Positions 60,378-64,000 of a stretch of 64,000 nt of DNA are shown here, one piece after another. The position numbers were made by a program, and so were the translations under genes. Numbering within the stretch: position 1 is the stretch's first letter; each line of letters begins with the position of its first letter. Origin of the DNA: Streptomyces pactum (GTDB lineage Bacteria > Actinomycetota > Actinomycetes > Streptomycetales > Streptomycetaceae). Location: NCBI RefSeq assembly GCF_016031615.1, contig NZ_JACYXC010000001.1, forward strand, positions 3,534,001 to 3,598,000, read 5' to 3'. Below the pieces are notes generated by a model that was given only the letters and a program-made list of their open reading frames with translations, did not search any database and had not been told where the DNA came from.

Positions 60378-62150
60378 ATGGTGGCGGAAGCGGCGGGCGG
60401 CGCCGAGCGCCGGATCCGTACGGGCGGGGTGGAGCTGTGCGTCGCCGAGTGGGGCGATCCGGCCGCGCCGACCGTGCTGCTGGTGCACGGCTACCCGGAC
60501 AGCAAGGAGGTGTGGAGCCGGGTCGCCCGGCGGCTCGCCGGCCGGTTCCACGTGGTCGCCTACGACGTGCGGGGCTGCGGCCGGTCCAGCGCCCCCGCCC
60601 CGCTGCGCGGCGGCTTCACGCTGGAGCGCCTCACCGACGACTTCCTGGCGGTGGCCGACGCGGTCAGCCCGGACCGCCCCGTGCACCTGGTCGGCCACGA
60701 CTGGGGCTCGGTGCAGGGGTGGGAGTTCGTGACCGTGCCGCGCACCGAGGGCCGCATCGCCTCCTTCACCTCCATCTCCGGCCCGTCCCTGGACCACTTC
60801 GGCCACTGGCTCAAGCGGCGGGCCACCCGGCCCACCCCGCGCGCCCTGGCCCAGTTGCTCGGCCAGGGCGCCAAGTCCTGGTACGTGTACGGGCTGCACA
60901 CCCCGGTGCTCCCGGAGGCGCTGTGGCGCGGGCCGCTCGGCCGGCGCTGGCCCGCGCTGCTGGAGCGGCTGGAGAAGGTGCCCTCCGACGACTACCCGAC
61001 CGCCTCGCTGCCCCGGGACGCGGCCCACGGAGCCTGGCTGTACCGGGACAACGTCCGCCCCCGGCTGCGCCGGCCGCGCGAGGACGCGTTCGCCCACGCC
61101 CCGGTCCAGCTGATCGTCGCGACCGGTGACTCCTTCCTCTCTCCCCGGCTCTACGACGACCTCGACCGCTGGGCGCCGGATCTCACCCGCCGCACGCTGG
61201 ACGCCAAGCACTGGGTGCCGCGCACCCGGCCGGACCAGGTCGCCGACTGGATCGCCGAGTTCGTCACCGAGCGGGAGGAGGGCGGCGGCGGGGCCGCGTC
61301 GGCCGCACGCCGGGCGAAGCCGTTCGCCGACCGGTTCGGCGGCCGGCTGGTCCTGGTCACCGGCGCGGCCAGCGGCATTGGGCGGGCGACCGCCCTCGCG
61401 TTCGCCGAGACGGGCGCCCGGGTGGTGGCGGTGGACCGCGACACCGAGGGCGCGGCCCGCACCGCCGAGCTGGCGCGGCTGCTCGGCGCGCCCGGGGCCT
61501 GGGCGGAGACCGTGGACGTCTCCGACGGGGCGGCGATGGAGAAGCTCGCCGACAAGGTCACCGGCGAGTACGGCGTGGTGGACATCCTGGTGAACAACGC
61601 CGGGATCGGCATGGCCGGCTCCTTCATGGACACCACCACCGAGGACTGGCGGGCCCTGCTCGACGTCAACCTGTGGGGGGTCATCCACGGGTGCCGGATC
61701 TTCGGCCGGCGGATGGCCGAGCGGGGCCAGGGCGGCCACATCGTCAACACCGCCTCGCTCGCCGCCTACCAGCCCTCCCGCTCGCTGCCCGCCTACAGCA
61801 CGTCCAAGGCGGCGGTGCTGATGCTCAGCGAATGCCTCCGGGCCGAGCTGGCCGGCCAGGGCATCGGGGTCTCCGCGATATGCCCCGGCTTCGTGCGGAC
61901 CAACATCACCGCCACCGCCCGCTTCACCGGTGTCCCGGAGGAGGAGCAGCGGCGCCGGCGGGAGAGGTCCACCCGGCTCTACGCCCGTCGGGACTACCCG
62001 CCGGAGAAGGTCGCCCAGGCGGTGCTGCGGGCGGTGGCGCGGAACGAGGCGGTGGTCCCGGTCACCCCGGAGGCGCGGATCGCTCGGGTGCTGGGCCGCA
62101 TATCCCCCAAGGCGCTGCGGGGACTGGCCCGGCTCCAGCTCCCCTCCTGA
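60378..62150 (+). CDS. EphD-like alpha/beta-hydrolase - SDR fusion
   Basis: The 590-residue protein joins two enzymes. Residues 10-300 are an epoxide-hydrolase-like alpha/beta hydrolase: HGYPDSKEVW, the nucleophile elbow VGHDWGSVQGW (Asp nucleophile) and the catalytic His in DAKHWVPRTRP. Residues 320-590 are a short-chain dehydrogenase: cofactor motif TGAASGIGRA, NNAGIG and the active-site SLPAYSTSKAAVLML (Tyr-x3-Lys). This fusion is the architecture of mycobacterial EphD. The hydrolase may open epoxides or act on a lipid, and the SDR would oxidise or reduce the product. ATG 60378 follows GAAGGAGG; upstream in-frame ATGs lack such sites. It is a single gene. Confidence 0.92.
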   Translation: MVAEAAGGAERRIRTGGVELCVAEWGDPAAPTVLLVHGYPDSKEVWSRVARRLAGRFHVVAYDVRGCGRSSAPAPLRGGFTLERLTDDFLAVADAVSPDRPVHLVGHDWGSVQGWEFVTVPRTEGRIASFTSISGPSLDHFGHWLKRRATRPTPRALAQLLGQGAKSWYVYGLHTPVLPEALWRGPLGRRWPALLERLEKVPSDDYPTASLPRDAAHGAWLYRDNVRPRLRRPREDAFAHAPVQLIVATGDSFLSPRLYDDLDRWAPDLTRRTLDAKHWVPRTRPDQVADWIAEFVTEREEGGGGAASAARRAKPFADRFGGRLVLVTGAASGIGRATALAFAETGARVVAVDRDTEGAARTAELARLLGAPGAWAETVDVSDGAAMEKLADKVTGEYGVVDILVNNAGIGMAGSFMDTTTEDWRALLDVNLWGVIHGCRIFGRRMAERGQGGHIVNTASLAAYQPSRSLPAYSTSKAAVLMLSECLRAELAGQGIGVSAICPGFVRTNITATARFTGVPEEEQRRRRERSTRLYARRDYPPEKVAQAVLRAVARNEAVVPVTPEARIARVLGRISPKALRGLARLQLPS

Positions 62151-62635
62151 CCGGGACGGCGTCCGGGCCCGGGAGCGGGCGGCGGGGCGCCGCCGGGGGT
62201 GCTCGCCCCGCGCCGGACCGGCCGGGGGTGCTCGCCCCGCGGACCGGCCGGGGCGCGTGACCCGGCGGGGACGGCCCGGCGGCACGCCGTGTCCCGGGCC
62301 CGCTCACGGACGGTGCGGGGACCGGGCGGGCACGGAATGCCGGGCCGGCGGCCGGCGCGCTGACCGGGCCGGGGCAGGTGGGTCCGGAGCCGGACCGGAA
62401 GGCCCCGGGCCCAGGTGGAGTGGGTCCGAGGGGCCGGGGTCTTGGTGGCCCGGGGTCTTGGCGGACGCGGGTCCGGGGCGGGCTGGGTGGGCGGCGCCGC
62501 GTCGGCGCCGGGGCCGGAGCCCGGTGGGCGCGGGTCCGGGCGGGCCGCATGCGACGCGGGGGCCGGGTGGGCCGGCGTGGGGCCGAGGCGGGCCGGGACC
62601 GGGTGGGGCCGGGTGGGGCCGGCGCGGGGGCCGCC
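62151..62635. other. intergenic with short repeats, before pspAB
   Basis: A repeated block GCCGGGGGTGCTCGCCCCGCG occurs at about 62191 and 62221. From about 62400 to 62630 the plus strand is strongly G-rich with GGGCCGGGG and GGTCCGG words. No gene is supported. Confidence 0.5.
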
Positions 62636-63247
62636 TCACAGGCCGGGGGCACCCCAGACGGGGAACCAGCGGGACAGGTCCTGCTCGATCCGCAGGTCGT
62701 CCGTGAGGAGCGACCGCACCTGGAGTTCCAGCGCGTTGTCCCGCCGCTCCGCACCGCCGGGCACCGGCGCGAAGGGGTAGAAGGTGCCGCGCTTGTACAG
62801 GTAGATCAGCGCCAGCACCCGCTCCCCCACCCCCGCCTCCGGCTGCTGGGGGCGGGGACTGCGGAAGACCATCAGCGAGCAGAGGAGTTGCGGGCCGAAC
62901 CCGCCGTCCTGGAGGGCGGTGTTGACCGCGTGCAGATCGTTGACCAGCGCCGCCGCGTCACCGGGCGGCTGACGGGAGAGGAGCCAGGTGTATCCGTAGG
63001 TGTCCCGGCTGAACTCCACCGGAACGCCGCCCCGGTGGGTGTCCGCGTCCAGCAGGGCCCGTACGTCCTGCCGCAGTTGCTCGAAGGCGCCTCCCTCCAC
63101 ACTGGCGAAGCAGACCGCCCCCTCACCGGTGGGGGTGAGTCCGAGGGCCGCTTCCAGGGTGATCGCGGCCGAGGGAAGCCCGAAGAGCTGGTCCAGGTCG
63201 GGGCGGACCGGCTTGCTGCGGCCGAGGATGACGTCCCACAGTCCCAC
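62636..63247 (-). CDS. pspAB: PspA-associated protein PspAB
   Basis: The 203-residue protein matches PspAB, a partner of phage-shock protein A in actinobacteria: MGLWDVILGRSKPVRPDLDQ, ITLEAALGLTPTGEGAVCFASVEGG, FEQLRQDVRALLDAD and YLYKRGTFYPFAPV. It begins three bases after the HtpX stop, so the two are cotranscribed. PspAB proteins are tied to membrane stress. No membrane span is present. Confidence 0.85.
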   Translation of the reverse strand: MGLWDVILGRSKPVRPDLDQLFGLPSAAITLEAALGLTPTGEGAVCFASVEGGAFEQLRQDVRALLDADTHRGGVPVEFSRDTYGYTWLLSRQPPGDAAALVNDLHAVNTALQDGGFGPQLLCSLMVFRSPRPQQPEAGVGERVLALIYLYKRGTFYPFAPVPGGAERRDNALELQVRSLLTDDLRIEQDLSRWFPVWGAPGL

Positions 63248-63250
63248 CGC

Positions 63251-64000
63251 TCAGCCCCTTCCCAGCTGGACGGAGATCCGGCCGAGCTGGTCCAGGCGCT
63301 GCTCCAGCGTCGGGTGCGAGGAGAACAGCCGCGCCATGCTCGCGCCCGACAGCGCCGGGGCGAAGTAGAAGGCGTTGTACGGTTCGGCCTGCCGCAGATC
63401 ACGCGTGGGGATGCGGGCCATCTGCCCGGTGACCTTGGTGAGCGCCGAGGCCAGGGCCGAGGGGCGGCCGGTGAGGAGCGCGGCGGCCCGGTCGGCGGAC
63501 AGTTCGCGGTACCGGGACAGCAGCCGGGTCAGCAGGAAGCTGATGGCGTAGACGACCGCGCTGACCAGCGGAATCAGCAGCATAAGGATCGCGGTGTTGC
63601 TGTCGCGGTTGTTGCCCCGGGTGAACCCGCCCCACAGCGCGACCCGGGTGATCATGCCCGCCAGCACACCGAGGAACGACGCGATGGTCATCACCGCCAC
63701 ATCACGATGGGCCACATGGGACAGCTCGTGGGCCAGCACGCCTTCCAGTTCGTCCGGCTCCAGCCGCCGCATCAGCCCGGTGGTGGCGCACACCAGCGCC
63801 CGGCGCTGGTTGCGTCCGGTGGCGAAGGCGTTGGGCACGTCGGTGTCGGCGACCGCCACCCTGGGCTTGGGCATGTCGGCGAGCGCGCACAGCCGGTCCA
63901 CCGCGCCGTGCAGCTCCGGTGCCTGCTCCGGGGTCACCTCCCGGGCCCCCATGCTGAAGGCGGCGATCCGGTCGCTGAACCAGAACTGCGCGACGAACAT
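63251..64000 (-). CDS. htpX: HtpX zinc metalloprotease, 5' end outside window
   Basis: The membrane protease degrades damaged membrane proteins. The visible 249 residues include the active-site HELSHVAHRD (HExxH with zinc ligands) and two C-terminal membrane segments (AVMTIASFLGVLAGMI, AILMLLIPLVSAVVYAISFLL). The third zinc ligand Glu is in YRELSADRAAA. Residues ALLTGRPSALASAL and YFAPAL complete the family pattern. The N-terminal one or two spans seen in HtpX are missing because the gene continues past base 64000; the terminal ATG is internal. It lies immediately before pspAB. Confidence 0.93.
   Translation of the reverse strand: MFVAQFWFSDRIAAFSMGAREVTPEQAPELHGAVDRLCALADMPKPRVAVADTDVPNAFATGRNQRRALVCATTGLMRRLEPDELEGVLAHELSHVAHRDVAVMTIASFLGVLAGMITRVALWGGFTRGNNRDSNTAILMLLIPLVSAVVYAISFLLTRLLSRYRELSADRAAALLTGRPSALASALTKVTGQMARIPTRDLRQAEPYNAFYFAPALSGASMARLFSSHPTLEQRLDQLGRISVQLGRG

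Overview
The window has very high GC, GC-rich third codon positions, many GTG starts and Streptomyces-type families (SSI-like inhibitor, DUF5926, bifunctional primase/polymerase-like protein, DtpA copper operon, DUF1906). It looks like core chromosome of a Streptomyces or close relative. From memory, the gene order runs parallel to the S. coelicolor segment around pheA-serS, not far from oriC. I saw no prophage, insertion sequence, intact CRISPR array or biosynthetic cluster.

Layout. 0.4-3.1 kb: a lipoprotein, tRNA-Arg and tRNA-Ser with strong hairpin terminators, and an SSI-like protease inhibitor. 3.2-8.8 kb: a giant PAS/pseudo-kinase/tandem-receiver protein with a roughly 1,000-residue low-complexity linker and an interrupted frame. 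9.8-14.2 kb: an acyl-CoA ligase, a SigE-family sigma factor and a secreted DUF1906 protein. 15-18.4 kb: a broken small lipoprotein, an unknown protein, tRNA-Ser and a membrane-anchored HtrA protease. 18.6-28.3 kb: GDPD phosphodiesterase, an anti-sigma-type ATPase, a DUF5926/SEC-C protein, a long non-coding stretch, a primase-like protein, a GAF/PP2C protein and aminopeptidase P. 28.5-36.1 kb: three regulator loci (AraC, MarR, RsbW-like), two tandem paralogous membrane proteins and another membrane protein. 36.6-43.2 kb: a copper-trafficking block (YcnI, Sco, PCuAC, CopC-CopD, DyP peroxidase). 43.8-48.2 kb: pheA, a DnaA-box cluster, serS and a HAD phosphatase. 48.5-56.1 kb: phospholipase A2, LysR, APH(6)-like kinase, a 19-codon peptide gene, asparaginase, GNAT, MmcQ/YjbR and PfpI proteins. 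56.3-60 kb: two ABC exporters in one operon. 60.4-64 kb: an EphD-like hydrolase-SDR fusion, then pspAB and htpX, which runs off the window.

How genes work together. YcnI, Sco, PCuAC, CopCD and DtpA form a periplasmic copper delivery and peroxidase system. serS and the HAD gene overlap by four bases. The ABC genes form two ATPase/permease pairs read as one unit. htpX and pspAB are adjacent membrane-stress genes.

Main points for a second look: a cluster of DnaA boxes between pheA and serS; a 19-residue hydrophobic peptide gene with its own Shine-Dalgarno and terminator; twin membrane proteins sharing an upstream inverted repeat, one with a TTA codon; five 23-bp iterons; several short-unit tandem repeats; and at least four apparent frameshifts in GC-rich tracts that may be consensus errors.
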